The notes: a model not told the origin generated them from the letters alone. Counted from the first letter of the stretch, positions 8,861 through 17,857 are shown. The stretch is DNA of 64,000 bases from Cytophaga hutchinsonii ATCC 33406 (GCF_000014145.1 NC_008255.1:869501-933500); one strand, 5' to 3'. Made by a program: numbers and translations.

Positions 8861-11050
8861 TTACTTGATTTTTACAATACGTTCTGTATACATTAATCCA
8901 TCCTGATTTACTTTCAGTACATATACACCGTTTTCAAGTGCAACAGTAGAAATAGAACTGTTGTTTTCAATGTCTTTCGTAAATACTTTTTTACCTGTCA
9001 GATCATATAGCTCAACATGGATCATATCAGATGTAGCCAAAGATGAGGGGAATTCAATTGTTACCAGATCCTGCGTTGGGTTTGGCCTCAGCTGAATACC
9101 CGGAGCTTTTGCAGAAGATAATAAACCGGTTGTAATATTGGAATTATTAACAAACTTAGATAACAAACGGATGTAAGCTGTCTGGTAGCCTAAACTTGTT
9201 TCAGTTAACTGCCATGAATTCAGTGGCCAGTTTGTATTAAAGTCTTTGTATGATTTTTGTTTCGGCTGTTCTTTAGGCAGCGTTGTAGAGGTGCAAATAG
9301 CTGTATTCCCTGGCGATCCGCAAGATGAATAGCAGCAATCATCCCAATCATAACTGTTGTTTGCACCACCCATTAAAAAGCCCGGAGGCGGGCCGTATGT
9401 TGATGTGCCAACACGGTCCCACTTAGCACTTCCATCCGCAAACCATGTATGATACATTTCATTCACACTTTTCTCAGCACCATAACTGCTCATGTTTGTT
9501 AAGTATACCAACTGAAGCGGATTGACACCATGAATGTAATGCAGATATTCTTCCGCAGCTTTCAGATACAATTCATTGTTGCCTGCATTATCAATAGTAT
9601 ATTCATTTAATTCCCAGAATAAATTTCCATAATTTGATTTGTATTGGTTGGAACCCCAGTTATAATCACGGATGAATGCTCTGTACGGATCGAGTTCTGA
9701 AGTAAGTGCATCAGCAAAATCACGGGAATTATAAATAGCAATTTTTGTTCTGGAACGTATGTCCTGAGCAACAGTACTGCTTATGCCGGGTAGTGAAAGA
9801 TAATATAATTGAAGGCTTTGTGATTCAAGAAAATATTGACTGATACCGTTGTACCATGCTACAAGAGGCATGTCTTTATAATTTGAATTAAAATAATTCA
9901 GATACGAAGCTTCTCCCGTTAAGTCATATAAATATAAAGCAGCACCAAGCCTGGATGTTTTTCTTCCTAAATCATTTGTTTCCTGATTGCCTGCTGCTAA
10001 ACCTTTAGATCCGTTGCTGTCAGAGTTATTATTGAATGTCACATTCGGATTTGCACCTGCCCAGTTCCAGGCTGCAATCGCTTTTGTCTGCAAAGTTGTA
10101 GCAAATGTCGCATATAATACGGGATCAACTTGTTTGTATACGTTAGCAGCCAGTGCAAATGCTTGGGCACATTTTAATGTAGCATTTGTTGTAGCTGGGC
10201 CATATAAACTTTGACCCGTAGCAGAAGACGGCGGACTGGCACCTGCTGAACTCAATACAGATAAACAGGATCCATTGCTTTGCTGCATGCGCAGTAAATG
10301 CTCCAGGCCCCATTTCACTTCGTCAATGATATCCGGAATTCCATTCCCCGATTCAGGTATATTATAATCATCAGTAAAGGCAGCAGGGTTTTCCTGGTAG
10401 GCAGTTAACAATGTAATGACATAGTTTGCAGTCCATGATGTATATTTATTCAGATCACCTGCGTCATACCAGCCGCCGTGTAAATCTTTCTCCGTGGCAC
10501 TTGTTTTATTATTGTATAACTGCGCATTTTTATCCTGCAAAGGTTTAAGGTGACTTGCTGCGTCTGTCCATCCTGTTCCTGCATAAGGCTCTGTTTTTGC
10601 AAAGCTGGAGCGCTGATAATACAGCATACGCATAGCGGCTTTCAATACATCTTTATAAACTGTTGTGCTGATTACAAACTCTGCTGAACGTGCATTGTTT
10701 GTTACATCCTTCACATAATATTTACCGGGAGTTGTATAAGAAGTAAAATCAAACCACCAGGCTTTATCTCCGGATGTTGTATCCACAAAACCATTTTTCC
10801 AGGCGGCAGGTGTACCTGTGAATACAGCAGCATTGTTTGTAGCATCAATCAACGCATACGAAGTGCCCGGTGTAAAGGCATCAGCAGCGTCAAAGCCCAC
10901 ATGCGGGTCTCTGATAACGGCTACTTTTGTTGCCAGGGGCAGATAACCAAACTGGTCAACAACAATATAGGGACTGAACGACTGAGCATGGGCAAATAAG
11001 CCTGCTACAAAAAGCAATGCGGTAAATGAAAGTGTTTTTAGTTTAATCAT
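8861..11050 (-). CDS. Family 9 glycoside hydrolase (endoglucanase) with type A T9SS sorting domain
   Basis: The preferred start is the ATG at 11050, which gives MIKLKTLSFTALLFVAGLFAHAQ, a typical signal peptide; an upstream ATG at 11080 adds ten polar residues. Numbering from the longer form, an N-terminal CelD_N immunoglobulin-like domain covers about 35-135 (SPYIVVDQFGYLP) and the GH9 barrel about 140-645. GGWYDAGDLNKY (202-213) carries the catalytic base region, and WQLTETSLGY carries the likely acid Glu627. After a short linker the C-terminus has LRPNPTQDLVTIEF and ends GVYVLKVNQDG...ERIVKIK, a type A T9SS tail. It should hydrolyse beta-1,4-glucan at the cell surface or outside. No carbohydrate-binding module is seen. 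It is probably monocistronic. Confidence 0.93.
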   Translation of the reverse strand: MIKLKTLSFTALLFVAGLFAHAQSFSPYIVVDQFGYLPLATKVAVIRDPHVGFDAADAFTPGTSYALIDATNNAAVFTGTPAAWKNGFVDTTSGDKAWWFDFTSYTTPGKYYVKDVTNNARSAEFVISTTVYKDVLKAAMRMLYYQRSSFAKTEPYAGTGWTDAASHLKPLQDKNAQLYNNKTSATEKDLHGGWYDAGDLNKYTSWTANYVITLLTAYQENPAAFTDDYNIPESGNGIPDIIDEVKWGLEHLLRMQQSNGSCLSVLSSAGASPPSSATGQSLYGPATTNATLKCAQAFALAANVYKQVDPVLYATFATTLQTKAIAAWNWAGANPNVTFNNNSDSNGSKGLAAGNQETNDLGRKTSRLGAALYLYDLTGEASYLNYFNSNYKDMPLVAWYNGISQYFLESQSLQLYYLSLPGISSTVAQDIRSRTKIAIYNSRDFADALTSELDPYRAFIRDYNWGSNQYKSNYGNLFWELNEYTIDNAGNNELYLKAAEEYLHYIHGVNPLQLVYLTNMSSYGAEKSVNEMYHTWFADGSAKWDRVGTSTYGPPPGFLMGGANNSYDWDDCCYSSCGSPGNTAICTSTTLPKEQPKQKSYKDFNTNWPLNSWQLTETSLGYQTAYIRLLSKFVNNSNITTGLLSSAKAPGIQLRPNPTQDLVTIEFPSSLATSDMIHVELYDLTGKKVFTKDIENNSSISTVALENGVYVLKVNQDGLMYTERIVKIK

Positions 11051-11233
11051 AGAGGATTTTTTTAATGGACGGTTGCACATAAACCGTATTAACTTAAGTT
11101 ACGTTTTTTCATATAAATAGGATTTAAATAATTATTTATATAAGGAAAAAATTAAAAAATGGGTACAATTTCTACAGGAAAAACATTTAAAATTCCGAAT
11201 GTTGAATTGAAATCTATTTAATTAGAAAAAAAA

Positions 11234-12112
11234 CTAATAAAAATTATAGCCGCCGTTAAGTTCAACAGAGTCGGTCCAGGCCGGAAGTTTTGTAAAAAAA
11301 GGTGTATTGTATACAAAAGAAAGTAAGATGCTTTCTTTACCAATATGAATGTTTGTAGATACAACGAAACTGAAATTTTTATTATAGCGGTAGCAGCCGC
11401 CAAAAGAAATTGTTTCCTTATATTCCAGCATGCTGTAAATATTCAGATCATCATCATAGGTAGGCAAGGCCCGCCACAGCATGCCTGATTTCAGCTTTAT
11501 AAAAGGAGACAGATCAGCATGGTAAGAAAGATACGTGTTGTAATAACGCCGGTATATGATTGGCGCAACCACCGGATTTACTTCGGAGTTTAACAGCTGG
11601 CACACAGAAAATCCGGCTTCAAAATTTTTTACCTGCAAACTTAATCCGATCGATGCATCCGGTGAAATTGAGTTGCCGTTTGCCGTTGAAGACGGAGCTG
11701 TAAAGGCTGTCTGCGCAAAGCCAAAAGCGGCCCCGGCCGCAATATTCACCTGTTTACTTAATGCAATTTTATATCCGTAATTTATGTACGCTCTGGGACG
11801 GTGAATATACGGGCCATCTTTTTCATTGTAAAAATAGATTCGGATTAAATGATTGGTAGGTTTGGTGTGATTAAATACGCGTGTAAACGCAACATTAAAG
11901 GTCGATATCTTGTTTAATGCTCCAGTACGGCTCTTGTACGAAAGACTTAGATTAACCTTTACATCTTTGGGGAAATAAGAAGGTGTAACCAGATGCATGT
12001 TATTGAAATAAGCGCCGAATTGATCCGGATATACAGCAGTATTCTGCCCTGTTACAGGCAGATAGAATAACATGCTGCTTAAACCCAAACAAACAAGGCG
12101 AATCAAAGTCAT
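11234..12112 (-). CDS. PorP/SprF-family outer-membrane protein (cassette 1)
   Basis: A 292-residue protein with a signal peptide (MTLIRLVCLGLSSMLFYLPVTGQ) and then alternating strand pattern to the C-terminal aromatic (LNGGYNFY), as expected of an outer-membrane barrel. The early YPDQFGAYFNNMHLVTPSYF matches the N-terminal pattern of PorP/SprF proteins, which usually read YxxNPAFAG there; the NPA is degenerate here. The family is associated with T9SS and with surface attachment of proteins carrying type B tails. It is transcribed away from the sigma factor gene across an 87-bp gap, and a paralogue at 59363-60268 has the same position in cassette 2. Confidence 0.8.
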   Translation of the reverse strand: MTLIRLVCLGLSSMLFYLPVTGQNTAVYPDQFGAYFNNMHLVTPSYFPKDVKVNLSLSYKSRTGALNKISTFNVAFTRVFNHTKPTNHLIRIYFYNEKDGPYIHRPRAYINYGYKIALSKQVNIAAGAAFGFAQTAFTAPSSTANGNSISPDASIGLSLQVKNFEAGFSVCQLLNSEVNPVVAPIIYRRYYNTYLSYHADLSPFIKLKSGMLWRALPTYDDDLNIYSMLEYKETISFGGCYRYNKNFSFVVSTNIHIGKESILLSFVYNTPFFTKLPAWTDSVELNGGYNFY

Positions 12113-12199
12113 GAAAATACGGTCGGTTTCTTCAAAAATATATTAATTTATTTAAATTTCGTTACTTATTTATTTTGCAAATGTATATTAATTCAAGGA
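12113..12199. promoter_or_regulatory. Divergent promoter region of cassette 1
   Basis: The AT-rich 87-bp gap between PorP/SprF (-) and the sigma operon (+) must hold both promoters. Towards sigma, TATTTTGC at 12171-12178 is one base from the Bacteroidota -7 consensus TAnnTTTG, and GTTACT lies at 12161-12166. The same hexamer occurs in the equivalent gap of cassette 2. Promoter assignment is inference. Confidence 0.35.
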
Positions 12200-12778
12200 G
12201 TGAGTATTAAAGAAGAAGATATAGTCTCCCTGATTAATAAGGGAAAGGACCGGGAGGTTGTACCGCTATTGTATAAGAAGGTATACCCCTTGGTTGAACG
12301 CTATATTGTACGTAATTCCGGCAAGAAGGACGATGCGCAGGATGTCTTTCAGGATGCTCTTTTATTGTTTTATAAACAGATCATGCTTAAAACATATGAT
12401 CAGAAATACAAAGTGTTTGGTTACCTGTATAAGATCTGTATTTATAAATGGGTGAATAAGGCAAAGAAGAACAGTAAAATTGTTTTTGTTGATGAAATTG
12501 AAAAGTTTGAAGAGCCTGTTTACGATGAATTTACAGAAACGTTGATTGTACATGCAGACGAAAACATCATCCGGAAGTTATTTAATCCGATAGGTGAAAA
12601 GTGCATTGAATTGTTGACCTACACTACATACTCAAGCCTGTTGTTAGAAGATATTATGATACGCATGGATTTTAATTCGGTTAGTGCTGTTAAAATGCAG
12701 CTGAAACGCTGTAAAGAAAAACTACTGAAACAAATAGATGAAAATCCTGCTTTGATCAATCAATTAAGAAGAAAATGA
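12200..12778 (+). CDS. ECF-type RNA polymerase sigma factor (cassette 1)
   Basis: A 192-residue protein started at GTG 12200, immediately after AAGGAG; there is no in-frame ATG upstream. Region 2 is recognisable by KKDDAQDVFQDALLLFYKQI (about residues 41-60) and the following FGYLYKICIYKWVNKAKK. Region 4 at the C-terminus is less canonical (SSLLLEDIMIRMDFNSVSAVKMQLKRCKEKL). It would direct RNA polymerase to a small regulon. Its TGA overlaps the ATG of the anti-sigma gene by four bases, a common sign of matched translation. It has the same length as the paralogue at 58695-59273. Confidence 0.88.
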   Translation: MSIKEEDIVSLINKGKDREVVPLLYKKVYPLVERYIVRNSGKKDDAQDVFQDALLLFYKQIMLKTYDQKYKVFGYLYKICIYKWVNKAKKNSKIVFVDEIEKFEEPVYDEFTETLIVHADENIIRKLFNPIGEKCIELLTYTTYSSLLLEDIMIRMDFNSVSAVKMQLKRCKEKLLKQIDENPALINQLRRK

Positions 12779-13869
12779 GCTTTGATGCTGAAACATATTA
12801 CAAGATTGAAGCTTATTTAAACGGAGAGCTGAACCAGGCAGATGTAACTGCTTTTGAACAGGAACTATCCGCAAATGCTGCTTTAAAAGCTGAAGTTGAA
12901 AAACACGCAATGGCTAATGCCTTGATTGTGGAACAACGTTTGCTTTCAGTAAAAAATATTCTGCAGGAAGAAAAAACAAAAGATTCCCGTTCAATAAAAA
13001 AATATTTATTACTGGCTCTGGCAGCAGTTATTATAAGTGTTGGTGTTGCTGTTTTTATACGCAGCAGTAATATATCTGAAACAAAGCAACGTGAGGCCGG
13101 GGATACAGCAAATCCGGCACAGATAAACGGACAGGAAAAAAATGCTGTAACTCCTGTAACGTCTTTAGAGCGTACCGAACAGCACACAGCTGTTTCATCG
13201 GATAATGGATTTCATAAACAGTCCATTCAGCAGATCGAGCAGCAGCGGAATCTGCTTGAACGTACGGTACATACTGTGGATACAGCAACTTCAGCTGTTC
13301 CTGAAAAAAAGATTGCGCAACCTGTTGATTCAAAAGAAAAAGAAATTATACAGCATACTACAAAGGCTGATCCGTGTGCAAACGTAAAAATTCAGGCACT
13401 GATAAAAACGACCCCTACCTGTGCACATACCGCCAACGGTAATATTCTGGTTCAGAATATTCAAGGCGGAACAAAACCATATACGGTAACTTTTTCAGCA
13501 AAGTCAACAGACTGGATCCGGAATGGCGAACTGGCGAAAGGGACGTATCAGGCCGTTGTAACAGACGCAAATAATTGTGTTCAGGAGTTTTCAAACATCC
13601 GCATTGAAGAAAAGGAATGTGCCATTGATTATTCATTTAATCCGTTTATAGGGGAGAAATGGCAGATTGATAAGTACCATTCAGACGGGCATCTGGAAAT
13701 TTTCAATAAAGGCGGGGTGCTGTATTACCAGACCACAATAGAGTCGCAAACAGAAGCAGAATGGAATGGATCTGGTTCGGGTAATCAAATACTGCCGGGT
13801 TATTATATCTTTGTACTAAAATATTCGGACGGAACAGTCAAAAGAGGTTCTGTTACAATTGTTCAATAA
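12775..13869 (+). CDS. Transmembrane anti-sigma factor with SprB repeat and type B-like C-terminal domain (cassette 1)
   Basis: A 364-residue protein without signal peptide. Residues 1-70 form a cytoplasmic helical part beginning YKIEAYLNGELNQADVTAFE, which resembles the N-terminus of Bacteroidota anti-sigma factors. One membrane helix lies at about 77-95, followed by a Gln/Thr/Lys-rich spacer to about 200. A SprB-type repeat follows at about 204-280 (TTPTCAHTANGNILVQNIQG, then GGTKPYTVTF and GTYQAVVTDANNC). Residues 285-364 match the strand order of the CHU_C type B T9SS tail: IFNKGGVLYY, EWNGSGSGNQILPGYYIFVL, RGSVTIVQ. The TPNGDG motif of secreted tails is absent. The domain should face the periplasm. 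The stop overlaps the next ATG (TAATG). No zinc-finger motif is seen. Confidence 0.82.
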   Translation: MSFDAETYYKIEAYLNGELNQADVTAFEQELSANAALKAEVEKHAMANALIVEQRLLSVKNILQEEKTKDSRSIKKYLLLALAAVIISVGVAVFIRSSNISETKQREAGDTANPAQINGQEKNAVTPVTSLERTEQHTAVSSDNGFHKQSIQQIEQQRNLLERTVHTVDTATSAVPEKKIAQPVDSKEKEIIQHTTKADPCANVKIQALIKTTPTCAHTANGNILVQNIQGGTKPYTVTFSAKSTDWIRNGELAKGTYQAVVTDANNCVQEFSNIRIEEKECAIDYSFNPFIGEKWQIDKYHSDGHLEIFNKGGVLYYQTTIESQTEAEWNGSGSGNQILPGYYIFVLKYSDGTVKRGSVTIVQ

Positions 13870-15476
13870 TGAAAAAGGTAATCATACATATTGTATTTTT
13901 TCTGACTTCCATAACAGGATATGGGCAGCAGACAGTATCAATACCGGATGCTGCTTTTTTAGCATTTTTAAAAAACAATTTTCCACAAACCATAAATACA
14001 TCAGACCAGCTTGTGACCAGCATTGCAGCGCAGGTTACAGGAAATATTTCCTGCGGCAATTCAGGCATCACAAATCTGGAGGGAATTCAATATTTTTCTA
14101 AAGTTACCAAGATCAGTGCCATTAATAATAACATTGTTTCTATTCCGTCCTTATTGCCCATGACGAATCTTGAGACGGTGCATATTTACAATAATAAATT
14201 AGCTACAATGCCCGATTTTGCAGGCATGCAGAAATTAAAAACGGTATTGCTGTATGAAAATGAATTAACACAAATGCCCTTGTTTGGCAATAATCCCATC
14301 ATTGAAGAAATCATTATTTCAAAAAATAAATTAACCAGTCTGTCGCCCTTGTCTGTTGTGCCTTCGCTGTTAAAATTAGATGTTGGTGAAAACGCATTGA
14401 CGCAACTTCCGGATCTTTCCCTCAATGTAAATCTAGAAGAGTTAATCTGCTGGTCCAATAAACTTACCGCACTGCCATCCTTAAAAAATCTGACAAAACT
14501 GAAGCGGTTAAATGCCGGTACAAATAAATTAACCCAGACACCTGATTTGTCGGCCAATACAGCTCTTACAATCGTTGCCCTGGATAATAATTTCCTGAAG
14601 GATATACCAAATATTCTGGACTATAACTTAACAACCGTGAAGTTATACAATAACTATTTTACGTTTGAAGATTTGTATCCGTACACAACACGGGCGAATT
14701 TTTCAACTGCGTTTGATTGCACACCGATGCTGCGGATACCCATTGCAGATACAATTGATGCATATTATAGTCAGTCAGTAGATATTCATACAAACATTGA
14801 TAAAACGTTAAGTAATGTAACGTATGAATGGTTTGAAGGCAGTGCCTCTGTGGCAGTAGGTGATGCCGCGGTTATAACTTCCGCAAACGGAACGGGCGTA
14901 TCCAAACGTTACCTGTATGCTAAAATTAAACACCCATCCATTCCGAATCTCACATTAACAACGGATTCAATCCTGGTTCGCTTTAATCCGTGTCCGGTGT
15001 CAGCAGACATCACATACACTGCTTCTAAAAAAGACTGCGGCAATGCAGGAGCTGTGAACATAGACGTACACGGGTATGTTCCGCCAGAAACAACCTATAT
15101 CTTAACAAGCACATCATTTGGCTCCAACGAATATTATCAGTCGGGCAATATTACTGGCCTGGTTGATACTGCCTATCAATTACAGATTGAATTTATACCA
15201 GGCTGTGTGGTAGATTACCTGCCATTGATTGAGATGCCTTATGTAGATTGTAAAGAAGTGTTCATGACCCCGAATGGAGATGGCGACATGGATACCTATT
15301 TTATTCCCGGTTCAGGCAATGCCATTATTTATGATAAGAACGGGAGGGAAGTAAAAAAAGTAAAATTACCCTACGAATGGAATGGCTATGGCCCGAATGG
15401 ACTGGTACAGGCAGGGTATTACATCATTGTGGTAAATGGCGGCAAAGACCGGATCTACATCAGTGTACTGTATTGA
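13869..15476 (+). CDS. Leucine-rich-repeat surface protein with type B (CHU_C) T9SS tail (cassette 1)
   Basis: A 535-residue protein with a signal peptide (MKKVIIHIVFFLTSITGYGQQ). A block of about nine leucine-rich repeats runs from about residue 55 to 280, with periodic LxxLxxxxNxLTxLP text. An Ig-like stretch follows (about 305-375, YEWFEGSASVAVGDAAVI) and then a Cys-containing beta domain. Residues about 460-535 are a type B sorting domain: FMTPNGDGDMDTYFIP, IIYDKNGREV, EWNGYGPNGLVQAGYYIIVV. It should be exported by T9SS and held on the surface, probably through PorP/SprF. It is the last gene of the sigma/anti-sigma operon, overlapping by one base, and its paralogue is at 55953-57584. Confidence 0.85.
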   Translation: MKKVIIHIVFFLTSITGYGQQTVSIPDAAFLAFLKNNFPQTINTSDQLVTSIAAQVTGNISCGNSGITNLEGIQYFSKVTKISAINNNIVSIPSLLPMTNLETVHIYNNKLATMPDFAGMQKLKTVLLYENELTQMPLFGNNPIIEEIIISKNKLTSLSPLSVVPSLLKLDVGENALTQLPDLSLNVNLEELICWSNKLTALPSLKNLTKLKRLNAGTNKLTQTPDLSANTALTIVALDNNFLKDIPNILDYNLTTVKLYNNYFTFEDLYPYTTRANFSTAFDCTPMLRIPIADTIDAYYSQSVDIHTNIDKTLSNVTYEWFEGSASVAVGDAAVITSANGTGVSKRYLYAKIKHPSIPNLTLTTDSILVRFNPCPVSADITYTASKKDCGNAGAVNIDVHGYVPPETTYILTSTSFGSNEYYQSGNITGLVDTAYQLQIEFIPGCVVDYLPLIEMPYVDCKEVFMTPNGDGDMDTYFIPGSGNAIIYDKNGREVKKVKLPYEWNGYGPNGLVQAGYYIIVVNGGKDRIYISVLY

Positions 15477-15583
15477 GTTTATAAGATGTGCAGAGAGAAA
15501 TCTATAGGATTTCTAAACGGAATTTTTGCTGTGTTTGAGCGCATATCGTTTACATAGAAATCTTATAAAAATTTTAGTATCCC

Positions 15584-15637
15584 ATTTATAAAGAAAAGAC
15601 CCGCATTCAATTGAATGCGGGTCTTTTCTTTATAAAT
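15584..15637. terminator. 54-bp perfect palindrome terminator
   Basis: The arms 15584-15610 and 15611-15637 are perfect complements (27 bp, no spacer), with a GACCCGCATTC core and A/T flanks. It lies between cassette 1 (+) and the heptose kinase gene (-) and can terminate both. Confidence 0.85.
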
Positions 15638-15650
15638 AAGCAGTTATTTA

Positions 15651-16667
15651 TTACTGAATGATTTTCAGCTTTTCTGCTTCCTGTTGCAATAATTTTTTGT
15701 CAATAGGTACTACACCAACCTGTTCGCATACCAATCCTCCGGAGAGATTAGATAATGCCGCCAGGATGGCTGGTTTCGTGCGTGCTGCCGCGCATAGCGC
15801 AGCTACACTGATAACCGTATCGCCAGCGCCTGATACGTCAGCAATTTCTCTATGGTGTGCCGGTATGTGTAAATGCTCTGAGCTGTCTGTCCAGTAAACA
15901 CCTTTTTCAGATAGCGTAATTAAAACACTGTCGCACGTTAACAAACGAATTAACTCTTCAACGGTTTGTTCAAGCTGTTTGCTGTCGTTTAAATTCGCAT
16001 CGGTTTTAATGCCTTCTTTTAATTCTTTTCTGTTTGGCTTAAATAAGCTGCAGTTTTTATACTGTAAAAAATTACGCTTCTTCGGATCTACCACCGTTGG
16101 TATGCCTTGCGCATTTGCTTTATCTGTTACGTATGCGATCAGTTCTTCGCTTAAGACACCTTTATCATAATCTTCAAAAATGATCACCTGTGCTTTGTCA
16201 ATCAGTGAATCGATACGTGTTTTTAATAAAGCTAATTCAGCCGTGTTTGTTACGCGGTCATCTTCCTGATCTACACGCAGCATGTGGTGTGCATTTGAAA
16301 TGATCCGGTGCTTGATTGTTGTTACACGGTCTTTGCTGGAAACAATGCCTTCTGTTGGTAATTGATTGTCTTCAAGTATTTTTAAAAAATCAGCGCCATC
16401 TTTATCATCGCCCACTAAGCCGCATAGAAGGGGAGTAGCGCCCAATGATTTAATGTTCAGCGCAACATTTGCTGCACCGCCGGGTCTGATCTCTCTTTTT
16501 TCAACCTGAAGGATGGGCACCGGTGCTTCCGGAGAAATACGTTCTACTTTTCCCCATAAATAGGAATCGATCATCACATCACCGATGATCAATACATTAA
16601 AAGTACGGAAGACCTTAAAAAGGTCTTCCGCTGTATGGTATTCAATTACTTTAGTTTTGCTAAGCAT
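15651..16667 (-). CDS. rfaE1: D-glycero-beta-D-manno-heptose-7-phosphate kinase (RfaE domain I)
   Basis: A 338-residue PfkB-family carbohydrate kinase. GDVMIDSYLWGKVERISPEAPVPI near residues 29-52 is the hallmark of RfaE/HldE domain I, GGAANVALNIKSLG follows near 67, and the catalytic ADVSGAGDTV lies near residue 275. It phosphorylates heptose-7-phosphate at C1 for lipopolysaccharide-core heptose synthesis. The nucleotidyltransferase half found in bifunctional HldE is absent, so that activity must be encoded elsewhere. Its first 22 bases overlap the end of the aminotransferase gene, implying one transcript and coupled translation. Confidence 0.93.
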   Translation of the reverse strand: MLSKTKVIEYHTAEDLFKVFRTFNVLIIGDVMIDSYLWGKVERISPEAPVPILQVEKREIRPGGAANVALNIKSLGATPLLCGLVGDDKDGADFLKILEDNQLPTEGIVSSKDRVTTIKHRIISNAHHMLRVDQEDDRVTNTAELALLKTRIDSLIDKAQVIIFEDYDKGVLSEELIAYVTDKANAQGIPTVVDPKKRNFLQYKNCSLFKPNRKELKEGIKTDANLNDSKQLEQTVEELIRLLTCDSVLITLSEKGVYWTDSSEHLHIPAHHREIADVSGAGDTVISVAALCAAARTKPAILAALSNLSGGLVCEQVGVVPIDKKLLQQEAEKLKIIQ

Positions 16668-17857
16668 TCTTTAATACGTTTGATCGCTTCAATGATGTTT
16701 TCGTCAGATGCAGCAAATGAGATACGAATGTTATTTGGAGAACCAAATGAATCGCCACCTACTGTAGATACGAATGCATCATTCAGGATAAACATAGATA
16801 AATCGCTGGACGTTTTAATTACCTGTCCGTTTACTGATTTACCTAAATATGCACTAACATCCGGGAAGATGTAGAATGCACCGGCAGGTTTGTTGATTTT
16901 CAAACCTGGAATTTCTTTTAACAGGTCAATGATCAGGTCACGTCTTCTTAAGTATGCTTCTTTCATTTTCAATGGTGCAGATAAATCACCTTGTAACGCA
17001 GCTAAGCCCGCACGTTGTGTGATAGAGCATGTACCTGAAGTAACCTGTCCCTGTAATTTCTCCGTTGCAGCAGCAATGTATTTTGGCGCAGCAATGTAAC
17101 CCAGTCTCCAGCCAGTCATAGCAAAACCTTTAGAGAAACCGTTTACAGTAACTACCTGATCTTTGATTTCGTCAATAGAACCAAGGCTGAAGTTTTTACC
17201 TTCAAAGTTGATGTATTCGTAGATCTCATCGGCAATAGCAACGATCTGCGGATTTTGTTTTAATAATTCACCGATCTCACGTAATTCTTTTTCTGAATAC
17301 ACAGAACCTGAAGGGTTACATGGAGAAGAATACATGATCGCACGTGTTTTAGGAGTAATCGCTTTTGCAATTTCTGCAGCGGTTACTTTGAAATCGTTTT
17401 CGATTGTTCCGGTTAAGATCACAGATTTTCCTTCTGCTAATTTTACCATTTCAGAATAACTTACCCAGTACGGAGCAAGGATGATTACTTCCTGACCTTT
17501 GTCAACAATAGCCTGAATAACATTTGCCAACGATTGTTTTGCACCTGTAGATACAACAATGTTTTCAGCTGTAACGTTAATATTATTTTCTTTAACTAAT
17601 TTTTCAGCAATAGCAGCGCGCAAATCAGCAAAACCTGCAACCGGGCTATATGAGTGATATCCTTCATCGATCGCCTTCTTAGCTGCATCCATAACATGCT
17701 GCGGTGTCTTGAAGTCTGGCTCTCCAACACTTAAGCTTATTACCTTATTGCCCTGAGACGCTAGTTCTCTTGCTTTTTTTGTCATCGCTAAGGTTTCAGA
17801 TTCCGATAAAGAATTTACAACCGTTGAAAGCGTTTGAGGATTCGTAATTGTTGTCAT
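16646..17857 (-). CDS. aspC: Class I aspartate aminotransferase
   Basis: A 403-residue fold-type I PLP enzyme. VISLSVGEPDFKTPQHV near residues 39-55 and YHSYSPVAGFADLR are typical of subgroup I-gamma aspartate/aromatic aminotransferases. Further motifs are SSPCNPSGSVYS near 184-195, ADEIYEYINFEG near 215, and VNGFSKGFAMTGWRLGY near 240-256, where the Lys is the PLP-binding residue. FGSPNNIRISFA near the end carries the carboxylate-binding Arg. It catalyses aspartate/2-oxoglutarate transamination in the cytosol; aromatic activity is possible. It is the first gene of a two-gene overlap with rfaE1. Confidence 0.93.
   Translation of the reverse strand: MTTITNPQTLSTVVNSLSESETLAMTKKARELASQGNKVISLSVGEPDFKTPQHVMDAAKKAIDEGYHSYSPVAGFADLRAAIAEKLVKENNINVTAENIVVSTGAKQSLANVIQAIVDKGQEVIILAPYWVSYSEMVKLAEGKSVILTGTIENDFKVTAAEIAKAITPKTRAIMYSSPCNPSGSVYSEKELREIGELLKQNPQIVAIADEIYEYINFEGKNFSLGSIDEIKDQVVTVNGFSKGFAMTGWRLGYIAAPKYIAAATEKLQGQVTSGTCSITQRAGLAALQGDLSAPLKMKEAYLRRRDLIIDLLKEIPGLKINKPAGAFYIFPDVSAYLGKSVNGQVIKTSSDLSMFILNDAFVSTVGGDSFGSPNNIRISFAASDENIIEAIKRIKECLAKLK

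Noticed and set aside
12813-13187. 124-residue reverse frame inside the cassette 1 anti-sigma gene
   Set aside because: It is fully contained in a well-supported gene and has Cys/Ser/Phe-rich shadow composition.
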